DNA of 64,000 nucleotides from Spirosoma validum (GTDB lineage: Bacteria; Bacteroidota; Bacteroidia; Cytophagales; Spirosomataceae): contig NZ_JACXAA010000001.1 in NCBI RefSeq assembly GCF_014699035.1, forward strand, positions 620,001-684,000, written 5' to 3'. This document shows positions 1 to 7,897 of this stretch, piece after piece (position 1 is the stretch's first letter; every line of letters starts with the position of its first letter). The translations under genes were made by a program, and so were the position numbers. Under the pieces are notes generated by a model. That model saw nothing but the letters and a program-made list of their open reading frames with translations. It searched no databases and was not told the origin of the DNA.

Positions 1-1
1 T

Positions 2-346
2 CTTGTTGGTTTAACCAATACCAATGGCACTGATGTAGCGGAAGTAGGTAAGGATATCGCCATGCAGATTGCTGCCATGAAGCCAGTTGCTTTAGACAAG
101 GATGGTGTTGATGCTACGATCGTTCAACGTGAAATCGAGATCGGTAAGGAACAGGCTCGTCAGGAAGGCAAGCCAGAAGCTATGCTGGAAAAAATTGCAA
201 TGGGCAAACTCAATAAATTTTATAAAGAGAACACCCTGTTGAATCAAGAATTTGTTAAAGATAACTCTCTGACAATCTCACAGCTGTTAGATAAAACCAG
301 CAAAGGCTTGACCGTCTCGGCTTTTAAGCGTGTCGCGATTGGTTAA
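2..346 (+). CDS. tsf: Elongation factor Ts, C-terminal part (5' end outside window)
   Basis: The reading frame is open from the first bases of the window and ends at 346. It carries the C-terminal part of EF-Ts, the nucleotide exchange factor that recycles EF-Tu-GDP during translation. The visible part includes the segment ending in KDIAMQIAAMKP and the closing part with NSLTISQLLDK, both typical of the EF-Ts core and C-terminal module. In this phylum tsf usually follows rpsB, which would lie before the window. A strong hairpin terminator follows 20 bases after the stop, so tsf ends its transcript. About 114 residues are visible. Confidence 0.93.
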   Translation, partial: LVGLTNTNGTDVAEVGKDIAMQIAAMKPVALDKDGVDATIVQREIEIGKEQARQEGKPEAMLEKIAMGKLNKFYKENTLLNQEFVKDNSLTISQLLDKTSKGLTVSAFKRVAIG

Positions 347-365
347 GATTATATAACTGCTTTAT

Positions 366-397
366 AAAAAACCCGACTTTTTGAGTCGGGTTTTTTA
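366..397 (+). terminator. Rho-independent terminator after tsf
   Basis: An 8-bp perfect stem (ACCCGACT at 371-378 with AGTCGGGT at 384-391), extended by flanking A and T runs, is followed by six Ts. It lies 20 bp downstream of the tsf stop. Confidence 0.9.
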
Positions 398-583
398 TTT
401 TTTGAGCCAAGCTGCTTGAGCCAAAACATAAACCGCTATCCTTATTCTCAGCCTATTTTTATTTATTGGTTATTCTTCTTCAACATACATTTAAATATCA
501 TTTATTATAATATGTTAATTTATATATGACAAAATTTCAGCACATTTGCGCTATAGTAGACATAAATTATAGTTGACTCGGAT

Positions 584-873
584 ATGTTCCAAAATTTTAC
601 GGATGAAGAACTAGCTAACAGCTTGCTTAAAACTAAACGTAGCGATTACGTTAGCCAATTCGATAAGCGCTTTTCCAATAAAATCTTTGAAAGAGTCTTT
701 CATTCGCAAAAGGTAGAATATATGCCAAAGATTTAGCACAGAATGTATTCTTGAGACTATTAAGTGATTGTAAACAGCAAGCTAAGTTTTCAACTTGGAT
801 TTACTCCATTACCTATCATCAGTGTATTGATACTATTGAACGGACTCAGTATCGTCAGAATCTGCTTCTATAA
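584..873 (+). pseudogene. Decayed ECF sigma factor, paralogue of the gene at 1021
   Basis: From ATG 584 the translation starts MFQNFTDEELANSLLKTK, closely resembling the MQHFSDEELVRLYVETQ start of the intact sigma factor downstream, but it hits a stop at 734-736. A shifted frame (from about 712 to the stop at 871) carries KDLAQNVFLRLL and QQAKFSTWIYSITYHQCID, which match EDLTHDIFLKLV and EQAKFSTWLYSITYNYCTD of the 1021 gene. So region 2 is present across one frameshift, and the DNA-binding region 4 is entirely absent. This is a broken tandem duplicate. An alternative is a sequencing indel, but the missing region 4 would still leave it truncated. Confidence 0.8.
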
Positions 874-1020
874 ATACTCAAACTCTTTATACTTGTATGT
901 TGTGAAAAAATAATTGCTGGCCTATCTGTTCAGTATTCTCTGTTTGTTTCCTATATATTCAGTAACGAGTTATGTTACTTTTACATCTCTTTTAAGTCTT
1001 AATAGCCACCACCTCAAAAA

Positions 1021-1626
1021 ATGCAGCATTTTTCGGATGAAGAGTTAGTCCGGTTGTATGTCGAGACTCAACGTAATACCTATTTTGAAAAGTTATATGA
1101 GCGTTACTGTGATAAAGTATATCGCAAATGCTTGTCTTTTACAAAAGACCCCCTTCGTGCTGAAGACTTGACTCATGACATCTTTCTGAAGTTAGTCGTC
1201 AAGCTTAGCAGCTTTCGGGAACAAGCTAAATTTTCAACCTGGTTGTACTCGATTACCTATAATTATTGCACAGACCAACTACGCTCGCATAACCTACGGC
1301 GGGAGGTATATATGGATGATAATTGGGAGCGACTGGATGTAGAATCAGATGATGGCTTAGCGGAAATGGCCGAAATGGAAGCTAAGCAACTTGAAAAAGC
1401 GTTGCACCAGCTTGCCCCGGAAGAACAAACAATGCTGCTGATGAAATATCAGGATGATATTAGTATTCGTGATATTGCTTCTATCAATGGATTAACTGAG
1501 AGTGCTGTAAAAATGCGTCTTAAGCGTTCACGCGATAAGCTTCGCAAGAATTACCTTGAAGGAGCACTATTCTGGTTATTGTTGGCAATCAAAGTTGCTC
1601 TGTCGATCCGCTGGCCTTTTCGTTAA
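1021..1626 (+). CDS. ECF-type RNA polymerase sigma factor with hydrophobic C-terminal tail
   Basis: 201 aa. The sigma region 2 core (residues about 10-95, with EDLTHDIFLKLV and FSTWLYSITYNYC) binds core polymerase and the -10 element. Region 4 (about 125-180, LAPEEQTMLLMKYQDDIS followed by an HTH with LTESAVKMRLKRSRDKLR) reads the -35 element. After region 4 there is an extra segment of about 20 residues (GALFWLLLAIKVALSI) hydrophobic enough to be a membrane helix, which ordinary ECF sigmas lack. No recognisable anti-sigma gene follows; the next gene encodes a 67-aa acidic protein 15 bases downstream. The genes that follow encode two mechanosensitive channels, so the regulon may respond to envelope tension; that link is inference. 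Confidence 0.9.
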   Translation: MQHFSDEELVRLYVETQRNTYFEKLYERYCDKVYRKCLSFTKDPLRAEDLTHDIFLKLVVKLSSFREQAKFSTWLYSITYNYCTDQLRSHNLRREVYMDDNWERLDVESDDGLAEMAEMEAKQLEKALHQLAPEEQTMLLMKYQDDISIRDIASINGLTESAVKMRLKRSRDKLRKNYLEGALFWLLLAIKVALSIRWPFR

Positions 1627-1641
1627 TTAATCTGTCATACT

Positions 1642-1845
1642 ATGGAAAGCCCAAATCCATTTAAGGAGCTTGAACCCGATGCCCAATGCCCACCGCATTT
1701 GAAAGCTGAATTAGTTTCGGAGATTGATCTGATCCGTAATGCTATAACCGTTATTGAACTCTATGTAGGCGATTTGTTTGGGCTGGCATCGGCACTGGTC
1801 AATCCTAATCAAGTGAATTCCGATGACACAAACTTTCCTGTATGA
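1642..1845 (+). CDS. Small acidic protein of unknown function (67 aa)
   Basis: 67 aa with no signal peptide and no confident membrane helix. It begins MESPNPFKELEPDAQCPP and contains an amphipathic stretch (KAELVSEIDLIRNAITVIEL) followed by YVGDLFGLASALV. I recall similar small proteins beside ECF sigma genes in related Bacteroidota but cannot name a family. It sits 15 bp after the sigma gene, and its stop overlaps the start of the channel gene (ATGA at 1842-1845). Co-translation with both neighbours suggests a regulatory or accessory role for the sigma factor or the channel; this is inference. Confidence 0.75.
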   Translation: MESPNPFKELEPDAQCPPHLKAELVSEIDLIRNAITVIELYVGDLFGLASALVNPNQVNSDDTNFPV

Positions 1846-2669
1846 AACAACTTCCTGAATTAGCCGACGTACTACGTAACACTTTTCAAACTCTTATTGA
1901 TCAATTTGTCGAATTTGTTCCTCGATTACTCGGAGCAATCGTCATTCTATTAATCGGAATAGGCTTTGCCCGGCTTGTTGCTCTTATCATAAAGCGCATA
2001 TTAGGTCGGGTAGGGTTTGATAAAATTGGCAATCGCTTAAATGAAATTAGTATAGTCAAGCAGCTTAAGACAGAAATTAAGTTAAGCGAGATTATCGCAA
2101 AGGTTCTTTATTACTTCATTCTGCTGGTATTTATCAAGGCGGCAACAGAAAAATTAGGAGTAGCGGCTATTTCTGAGATGGTAGCCTCGCTCATCAATTT
2201 TATTCCTAAATTAATTGCTGCCGCCATCATGTTGCAGGTAGGTGTACTAGTAGCCGATGCATTACGTAGTGCCGTATTAAACCTGTGCCAATCCTTTAAT
2301 ATTGCCTCGGGAAGATTGCTCAGCATGATTGTCTTTGCTTTCTTCCTGATCATCACAGTCATCAGTGCCTTAGGGCAGGCCGGGATCAATACTGAACTAC
2401 TGGAATCAAGTTTTAATCTCATCATTGGCGGTGTAATTTTTGCCTTTGCTATAGGATATGGCATAGCGTCTCGCGACATAATGGCTAATATCCTATCGTC
2501 TTTTTACACAAAAAATAAATACAAAGAAGGCCAGACAATTCAGATCGAAGAGATCAGGGGAGAGATTATTAAAATTGATACAATGTCACTGACGCTACGT
2601 ACTGGCGATACAACTACGGTTATTCCCTTACAGACATTACAAACGAAAAAAGTAGAAGTTTTCAACTAA
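1842..2669 (+). CDS. MscS-like mechanosensitive ion channel family protein
   Basis: 275 aa. Several hydrophobic helices are visible (about 25-50, 85-105, 115-140, 160-185 and 190-210), with the repeated pattern of the MscS TM-helix family (FVPRLLGAIVILLIGIGFA and FIPKLIAAAIMLQVGVLVA). A short beta domain follows near residues 225-275 (GQTIQIEEIRGEIIKIDTMS, then VIPL), resembling the Sm-like domain behind the MscS pore. It probably acts in the inner membrane as a pressure-relief or small-molecule channel. It overlaps the 67-aa gene by 4 bases and precedes a DUF3078 gene and mscL. It lacks the longer cytoplasmic vestibule of E. coli MscS. Confidence 0.85.
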   Translation: MKQLPELADVLRNTFQTLIDQFVEFVPRLLGAIVILLIGIGFARLVALIIKRILGRVGFDKIGNRLNEISIVKQLKTEIKLSEIIAKVLYYFILLVFIKAATEKLGVAAISEMVASLINFIPKLIAAAIMLQVGVLVADALRSAVLNLCQSFNIASGRLLSMIVFAFFLIITVISALGQAGINTELLESSFNLIIGGVIFAFAIGYGIASRDIMANILSSFYTKNKYKEGQTIQIEEIRGEIIKIDTMSLTLRTGDTTTVIPLQTLQTKKVEVFN

Positions 2670-2720
2670 TCGATTGTTCCACAGTACAGCACCTTTTTAA
2701 CCGTAAATCGTACATAACCT

Positions 2721-3719
2721 ATGAGAAAACATGTCCTGTCTATACTGCTTGTCGGGCTTTATTTAGGTAAGACATTCGCCCAGGATTCGACCCGCACGAC
2801 AACAAATTTTAAGGATACAGTAGCCGTAAAACCTGATACGTCTTATTGGCAAAAATCATTTAGTGGCGGTATCAATTTTAACCAGGCATCATTTAGTAAC
2901 TGGTCAGGAGGAGGTGTCAACTCACTGGCTATAGGCGGTGTGATAGCCGCCCGTGCGTTTTATGAAAAAGAAAAAACCTCCTGGGACAACACGGCAGATC
3001 TTCAGTTAGGCTACGTTACGCAATTAGGTAATACCCGTAAAGCGGCCGATCAAATTATTATCATTTCAGTATTGGGTCGTAAAATTGCGCCTAAATGGGA
3101 TATGTTCGTTTCCGGTACGTTCAATACGTTTTTCGCTCCAGGCTATCGCTACGATAAGCTTCCCAACGACCAAACTAGTCTGCGCGTATCGAATTTTTTT
3201 GCACCCGCTCAGTTAACCCTATCCGTTGGTGTCGCTTACAAACCGAATGATTGGTTCGCCGTACGGATCAGCCCGCTAGCTCCCCGTTTTACGTTTTTAT
3301 CTGACCAAGGAGTACGTGTGAGTGCCGATCAGACAACAGGCCTCTTCCGACCAGATCCTAATGCTACGGTTTATGGTGTCGCTCCGGGTAAGAACTCTCG
3401 AACTGAATGGCTGGCTTTTCAATTACAAACGGTTATTAATCGTAACATTACTGAAAATATTTCTTTAAATGCTCGCTATCAGCTTTTTACAGAGTATTCG
3501 CAATTAGATAATATTAATCACCGACTTGACTTGCTGATGACCGCGAAAATAAACCGATACCTAAGTACAACGTTTGGCCTGATAGCTCTTTATAACAAAG
3601 ACTTCAGTACTGAGCTGCAAATTCAGCAAACACTGGCTATTGGATTGGTTTATAATATCAGTAACTTCCGCACTAAAAAAGAACCCGCTAAACCAACCGA
3701 CCCTAATGGTCGGTTTTAA
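2721..3719 (+). CDS. DUF3078 family secreted, probably outer-membrane beta-barrel protein
   Basis: 332 aa. The N-terminal signal peptide is MRKHVLSILLVGLYLGKTFA. The mature protein contains the DUF3078 signature near residue 50 (GGINFNQASFSNWSGGG) and alternating aromatic strands, which suggest an outer-membrane barrel. The family is frequent in Bacteroidota and its function is not established. Located between two channel genes on the same strand, it probably belongs to the same envelope-related transcription unit. Confidence 0.82.
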   Translation: MRKHVLSILLVGLYLGKTFAQDSTRTTTNFKDTVAVKPDTSYWQKSFSGGINFNQASFSNWSGGGVNSLAIGGVIAARAFYEKEKTSWDNTADLQLGYVTQLGNTRKAADQIIIISVLGRKIAPKWDMFVSGTFNTFFAPGYRYDKLPNDQTSLRVSNFFAPAQLTLSVGVAYKPNDWFAVRISPLAPRFTFLSDQGVRVSADQTTGLFRPDPNATVYGVAPGKNSRTEWLAFQLQTVINRNITENISLNARYQLFTEYSQLDNINHRLDLLMTAKINRYLSTTFGLIALYNKDFSTELQIQQTLAIGLVYNISNFRTKKEPAKPTDPNGRF

Positions 3720-3763
3720 TTAACAGTAACGTACTTAATTTTTTAACCTAAAAAGAGACCCTT

Positions 3764-4096
3764 ATGCTTAGCGAATTTCGCACGTTTATTGCTCAAGGCA
3801 ATGTTCTTGATCTGGCCGTCGGCGTTATTATTGGAGCCGCTTTTGGTAAAATCACAACTTCTCTGGTTGAGGATGTTATCAATCCTATACTGGGATTAAT
3901 TCTGGGTGGTATTGACTTCAGTCAGCTAAAAATTGTGCTGAAGGAAGCGGTTGGTACAACGCCCGAGGTTGCTATTCGGTATGGTAATTTCTTTAATACG
4001 ATGATTCAGTTCTTAATTATCGCCTGGGTGGTTTTCTTAATTGTTAAACTGGCAAATCGTGCTCGCTTGTCAAATTCGCTGGCGCCAAAAGAATAA
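3764..4096 (+). CDS. mscL: Large-conductance mechanosensitive channel MscL (short form)
   Basis: 110 aa. The MscL signature is clear: an N-terminal amphipathic helix (LSEFRTFIAQGNVLDLAV), TM1 with GVIIGAAFGKI and the periplasmic boundary PILGLILGGIDF, and TM2 (FNTMIQFLIIAWVVFLIVKL). MscL opens under extreme membrane tension to release solutes on osmotic downshock. The protein stops about 15 residues after TM2. It lacks the C-terminal cytoplasmic helix of the roughly 136-aa E. coli protein, the segment that forms the pentameric bundle. A hairpin terminator follows, so mscL probably closes the sigma-channel block. Confidence 0.93.
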   Translation: MLSEFRTFIAQGNVLDLAVGVIIGAAFGKITTSLVEDVINPILGLILGGIDFSQLKIVLKEAVGTTPEVAIRYGNFFNTMIQFLIIAWVVFLIVKLANRARLSNSLAPKE

Positions 4097-4118
4097 GTAG
4101 AATTTAGAAAAATAATTG

Positions 4119-4147
4119 AAAAGCCCTGATCTATAGTCGGGGCTTCT
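4119..4147 (+). terminator. Hairpin terminator after mscL
   Basis: AAGCCC at 4121-4126 pairs with GGGCTT at 4140-4145, with further inner pairs including one wobble, and is followed by a T-rich stretch. It lies between mscL and the dcw cluster. Confidence 0.75.
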
Positions 4148-4185
4148 TCATTTATGCGTTATTTTGCCGATAGTATAGATTTACT

Positions 4186-5541
4186 ATGTCAGTTCAAAAG
4201 ATAGTCATTCTCGGTGGGGGCGAAAGTGGCGTTGGTGCAGCGCTGCTTGCACAGGCAAAAGGCTTTGAGGTTTTTCTGTCAGATAAAAGTTTACTAAAAG
4301 AATGCTACCGAACAACGCTGCAAAATGCGGGTATTCCATTTGAAGAAGGCCAGCACACAGAGGAACGAATTTTAAGCGCATCTGAAGTCATTAAAAGCCC
4401 AGGAATTCCAGCAACGGTTCCACTCGTTCAGAAGCTCCGCACACAGGGAACGCCGGTTATCTCTGAGATCGAATTCGCAGCCCGTTACACGAAAGCCAGG
4501 CTTATTGGCATTACAGGAAGTAACGGTAAAACTACCACTACGTTACTAACCTATCATCTGCTCAAAACGTCAGGTTTGAACGTCGGCTTAGCGGGTAACA
4601 TAGGTGATAGTTTTGCGGAGCAGGTCATTACGGATAGGTTCGACTATTACGTATTGGAACTCAGCAGCTTTCAGTTGGATGACATGTATACCACGCATCT
4701 GGACGTAACGGTTCTGCTGAATATTACGCCTGACCACCTTGATCGTTATAGCTACAACTTCCAGAACTACGTCGACTCTAAATTCCGAATTCTCCAGAAT
4801 GCTCAGCCGAGCGATGACTTTATCTATTTCGCCGAAAGCCAGCCTATTGTAGATGAGCTATCAAAGCGCAAACCTGAGGTTAATCAATTACCTATTTCTC
4901 TGGAAACAGCGATTACTGAAGGTGGCTACTTATCTAACGGTGCATTAATCGCCAAGAATAGGGATCGCTCATTTACTATACTGCAATCGGAAACACCGCT
5001 ACGTGGTCCGCATAATGCAATCAACATGTTGGCGGCTATACTTGTGGCTCAATCGGTAGGCATTTCCCAGGAAGCTATCAGCGCTGGTCTGAAAACTTTC
5101 CAGAATGCAGCGCATCGTCTTGAACCAGCAGGTACGATTGGGGACATTCAATTCATCAATGATTCGAAAGCAACCAATGTTGACTCCGTCTTTTATGCGT
5201 TGTCGAGTATGGATGCGCCAACTATCTGGATAGCTGGCGGGCAGGACAAAGGCAATGACTATAGCCAATTAGATGAAGTTGTTCGCCGGAAAGTAAAAGC
5301 GCTGATTTGTCTTGGTGTTGACAATCATAAATTAGTAGATTACTTCGGTAACACGATTTCCTCTATTTATGAAACTCAGGAAATTACTGATGCCGTCGCA
5401 AAAGGACTTGAGTGGGGCCGACCGGGTGATGTTGTTTTATTATCTCCGGCTTGTGCGAGTTTCGATTTATTCAAAAATTATGAAGATCGGGGCAATCAAT
5501 TTAAAGCAGCAGTTCAAAATTTACTAGTGAATGATAAATGA
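4186..5541 (+). CDS. murD: UDP-N-acetylmuramoyl-L-alanine--D-glutamate ligase
   Basis: 451 aa. This cytoplasmic ATP-dependent Mur ligase adds D-glutamate to UDP-MurNAc-L-Ala in peptidoglycan precursor synthesis. The N-terminal Rossmann domain starts with VILGGGESGVG. The ATP loop GITGSNGKTT is at residues 108-117, and the central domain shows NITPDHLDRY. The C-terminal domain holds NDSKATN, where D and K contact substrate, and LLSPACASFDLF. Length fits the family. It is the first gene of the dcw cluster here. Its last codons lie inside a perfect inverted repeat that spans the junction with ftsW. Confidence 0.97.
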   Translation: MSVQKIVILGGGESGVGAALLAQAKGFEVFLSDKSLLKECYRTTLQNAGIPFEEGQHTEERILSASEVIKSPGIPATVPLVQKLRTQGTPVISEIEFAARYTKARLIGITGSNGKTTTTLLTYHLLKTSGLNVGLAGNIGDSFAEQVITDRFDYYVLELSSFQLDDMYTTHLDVTVLLNITPDHLDRYSYNFQNYVDSKFRILQNAQPSDDFIYFAESQPIVDELSKRKPEVNQLPISLETAITEGGYLSNGALIAKNRDRSFTILQSETPLRGPHNAINMLAAILVAQSVGISQEAISAGLKTFQNAAHRLEPAGTIGDIQFINDSKATNVDSVFYALSSMDAPTIWIAGGQDKGNDYSQLDEVVRRKVKALICLGVDNHKLVDYFGNTISSIYETQEITDAVAKGLEWGRPGDVVLLSPACASFDLFKNYEDRGNQFKAAVQNLLVNDK

Positions 5542-5592
5542 TGATCGAGTCGCCGTCGGATCGCCGAAGACTCGATCATCATTTATCATTCA
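5528..5592. repeat. Perfect 24-bp inverted repeat at the murD/ftsW junction
   Basis: Bases 5528-5551 are the exact reverse complement of 5569-5592, with a 17-nt loop (5552-5568). The left arm contains the murD stop codon region and the right arm ends 20 bp before the preferred ftsW start. There is no T-tract after it, so it is not a canonical terminator. It could act as an attenuator, an mRNA processing or stability element, or be an inserted palindromic repeat. Confidence 0.9.
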
Positions 5593-5612
5593 TAAATTCA
5601 TCATTCGAAAAC

Positions 5613-6734
5613 ATGGCTCTCCGCGACTGGATTCGTACCCACCTTAAAGGCGACCGCCAAATCTGGTGGATTGTGCTTTATCTATCTATTATGAGCGTGC
5701 TGGTCGTTTACAGCGCGACAGGTACGAAGGCTTTTCGCGAACTCGACGGCAATACTGAAGTGTTTCTGATAAAACACGGATCTCTCCTGCTTATTGGTTT
5801 AGCCTGCACCTATTTTGCCCACAAAATCAATTACGTTTACTACGCCCGTCTGTCGAAATACGGCTTATGGTTGTCCGTTCCGTTGCTATTATGGGCGTTT
5901 TTTAAGGGTACAAACTTAAATGATGCTTCGCGTTGGGTCACGATTCCTATTATTAATCAAACGTTTCAGCCATCCGATTTAGCAAAGCTAGCGCTCATCT
6001 CTAATCTCGCGGCCATGCTGGCCAAGCGGCAGCGTTTCATGAGTGATCCTAGTGTGTTGTTTAACCTTATTTTTTGGATTGCCTTAATCTGCGCCCTAAT
6101 TATTCTATCCAATACGTCTACCGCTTTATTATTGGGGGCAACCTGCTTTTTACTGATGTACATTGGCCGCGTGCCTGTGCGTTATTTGGGCTATATGATC
6201 GCGGCATGTGTCCTGTTTGGTGGAACAGCTCTCTTAGCAGGTCAGCGTTTCGGAACAGCCACCAATCGGATGAAAAGCTTTATGGATTCCGATACGATTG
6301 TATACCAGGTTGAACAGTCCTACATCGCGCTTGCCAACGGTGGATTAACGGGTCAAGGTCCAGGCAACAGCCACCAGCGCAATACGTTACCCAACCCTTT
6401 TTCTGATTTCATTTACGCGATTATTGTCGAAGAATACGGACTTCTGCTAGGTGGGATTCCAGTGGTCTTGGCGTATTTATGGTTTTTGTGGCGAGGCATG
6501 AAAACGCTTCAGAAAGCTACCCGACCTTTCGGAGGATTGTTGTCGGCAGGTCTCACATTCAGTATTGTTTTTCAGGCATTCGCCAGTATCTGCGTAGCTA
6601 TTGGTCTGGCACCTGTTACGGGGCAGCCGCTTCCCTTATTAAGTATGGGGGGCACATCGCTCATATTCACCGGCTTAGCAGTCGGCATCGTGCTGAGTGT
6701 TAGTCGGGAAGAAGTTGACGAAAGCAAAATTTAA
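5613..6734 (+). CDS. ftsW: Peptidoglycan polymerase / cell division protein FtsW
   Basis: 373 aa from ATG 5613. An upstream ATG at 5538 would add 25 residues encoded by the inverted repeat (MMIESPSDRRRLDHH...), which look unlike FtsW, so the later start is preferred. This SEDS-family integral membrane protein has about ten helices. It polymerises glycan strands at the septum with a partner class B PBP. Family motifs are present: NDASRWVTIP and QPSDLAKLALI in the middle, and PLLSMGGTSLIF near the C-terminus. murG follows two bases after the stop. Confidence 0.95.
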   Translation: MALRDWIRTHLKGDRQIWWIVLYLSIMSVLVVYSATGTKAFRELDGNTEVFLIKHGSLLLIGLACTYFAHKINYVYYARLSKYGLWLSVPLLLWAFFKGTNLNDASRWVTIPIINQTFQPSDLAKLALISNLAAMLAKRQRFMSDPSVLFNLIFWIALICALIILSNTSTALLLGATCFLLMYIGRVPVRYLGYMIAACVLFGGTALLAGQRFGTATNRMKSFMDSDTIVYQVEQSYIALANGGLTGQGPGNSHQRNTLPNPFSDFIYAIIVEEYGLLLGGIPVVLAYLWFLWRGMKTLQKATRPFGGLLSAGLTFSIVFQAFASICVAIGLAPVTGQPLPLLSMGGTSLIFTGLAVGIVLSVSREEVDESKI

Positions 6735-6736
6735 CA

Positions 6737-7828
6737 ATGAAAATTATCATCAGCGGAGGTGGCACTGGCGGGCATATTTATCCAGCTATTGCCATTGCCA
6801 ACGAACTGAAGGCCATAGACCCAACTACTGAAATTCTCTTCGTAGGCGCCGAAGGGAAAATGGAGATGGAAAAAGTGCCCCGGGCGGGTTACACGATTGT
6901 AGGATTACCAGTTGTCGGAATAAAACGCGAATTAACGTTAGCTAATTTGGGGTTTCCGCTCAAACTAGGTCGCAGTTTACTCCGGGCCCGACAAATCGTT
7001 CGTGACTTCCAACCAGATGCAGCTGTAGGTGTGGGTGGGTATGCGAGTGGGCCTTTGCTTTTAGCTGCCTCCTTAAAAGGTGTTCCTACGCTGATTCAGG
7101 AACAGAATTCGTACGCCGGTATAACGAATAAAGTACTGGCTCGCTGGGCAAAACGTATTTGTGTAGCCTACCCCGGCATGGAAGCTTTCTTCCCAGCCAA
7201 TAAGATTAAGCTGACGGGTAATCCCGTTCGCAGCGATATTCAACTTGCTGATCAGCAGAGGGAAGTCGGCCGAGAACTATTTGATTTAGAGGACAACCGC
7301 CCGACATTACTAATTATTGGTGGTAGTCAGGGAGCCCGAACAATTAATGAGAGTATAGAAGCTGGATTAAAGCGTTTTGTGGATGCAGGTATTCAGGTGA
7401 TTTGGCAAACAGGACCTGCTTTCATCGAGCGGGCTCGTGAAGCCGTTGCGACTGTCGGCTCTCCATTGATCAAAGCGTACGATTTCATTTACGATATGGA
7501 CAAAGCATATGCCGTAGCCAACGTAGTGGTATCGCGAGCAGGTGCTTTATCGGTTTCAGAGTTATGTCTGGTAGGACGCCCGGCCATTCTGGTTCCTTTT
7601 CCAGCAGCTGCCGAAGATCATCAAACGAAAAATGCTATGAGTCTGGTAGAACGTAACGCAGCTCTGCTTGTCAACGATCGGAACGCCCGTGAAGAACTCG
7701 TTACGGTTGCACTCAACCTACTCAACAATCCGATTCAACAAAAACAGTTAACTACAGCAATTAAAACACTAGCCAAACCTAATGCCGCCCGAGATATCGC
7801 GCAGGAAGTAATTAAACTTATAAATTAA
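6737..7828 (+). CDS. murG: UDP-GlcNAc--lipid I N-acetylglucosaminyltransferase
   Basis: 363 aa. This peripheral membrane GT-B glycosyltransferase converts lipid I to lipid II on the inner face of the cytoplasmic membrane. The G-loop GGGTGGHIYPA is at residues 7-17. A second glycine-rich loop (IIGGSQGART) and the donor-binding region SRAGALSVSELCLVGRPAIL with PFPAAAEDHQTKNA are also clear. It follows ftsW by two bases and is separated from murC by about 70 bp rich in pyrimidines. Confidence 0.97.
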   Translation: MKIIISGGGTGGHIYPAIAIANELKAIDPTTEILFVGAEGKMEMEKVPRAGYTIVGLPVVGIKRELTLANLGFPLKLGRSLLRARQIVRDFQPDAAVGVGGYASGPLLLAASLKGVPTLIQEQNSYAGITNKVLARWAKRICVAYPGMEAFFPANKIKLTGNPVRSDIQLADQQREVGRELFDLEDNRPTLLIIGGSQGARTINESIEAGLKRFVDAGIQVIWQTGPAFIERAREAVATVGSPLIKAYDFIYDMDKAYAVANVVVSRAGALSVSELCLVGRPAILVPFPAAAEDHQTKNAMSLVERNAALLVNDRNAREELVTVALNLLNNPIQQKQLTTAIKTLAKPNAARDIAQEVIKLIN

Positions 7829-7897
7829 GGAGCAGGAAGATGGAAATTGATAACTCCTCTTTCCCTTTTTCGCCCTCCCTTTCTTCACCGTTAACAA

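Noticed and set aside
2111..2479. 122-codon minus-strand frame inside the MscS-like gene
   Set aside because: Lies wholly within a well supported membrane-protein gene and has no recognisable features; antisense shadow.
5538..5612. Earlier start for ftsW
   Set aside because: The added 25 residues are encoded by the inverted repeat and do not resemble FtsW; ATG 5613 gives a normal N-terminus.
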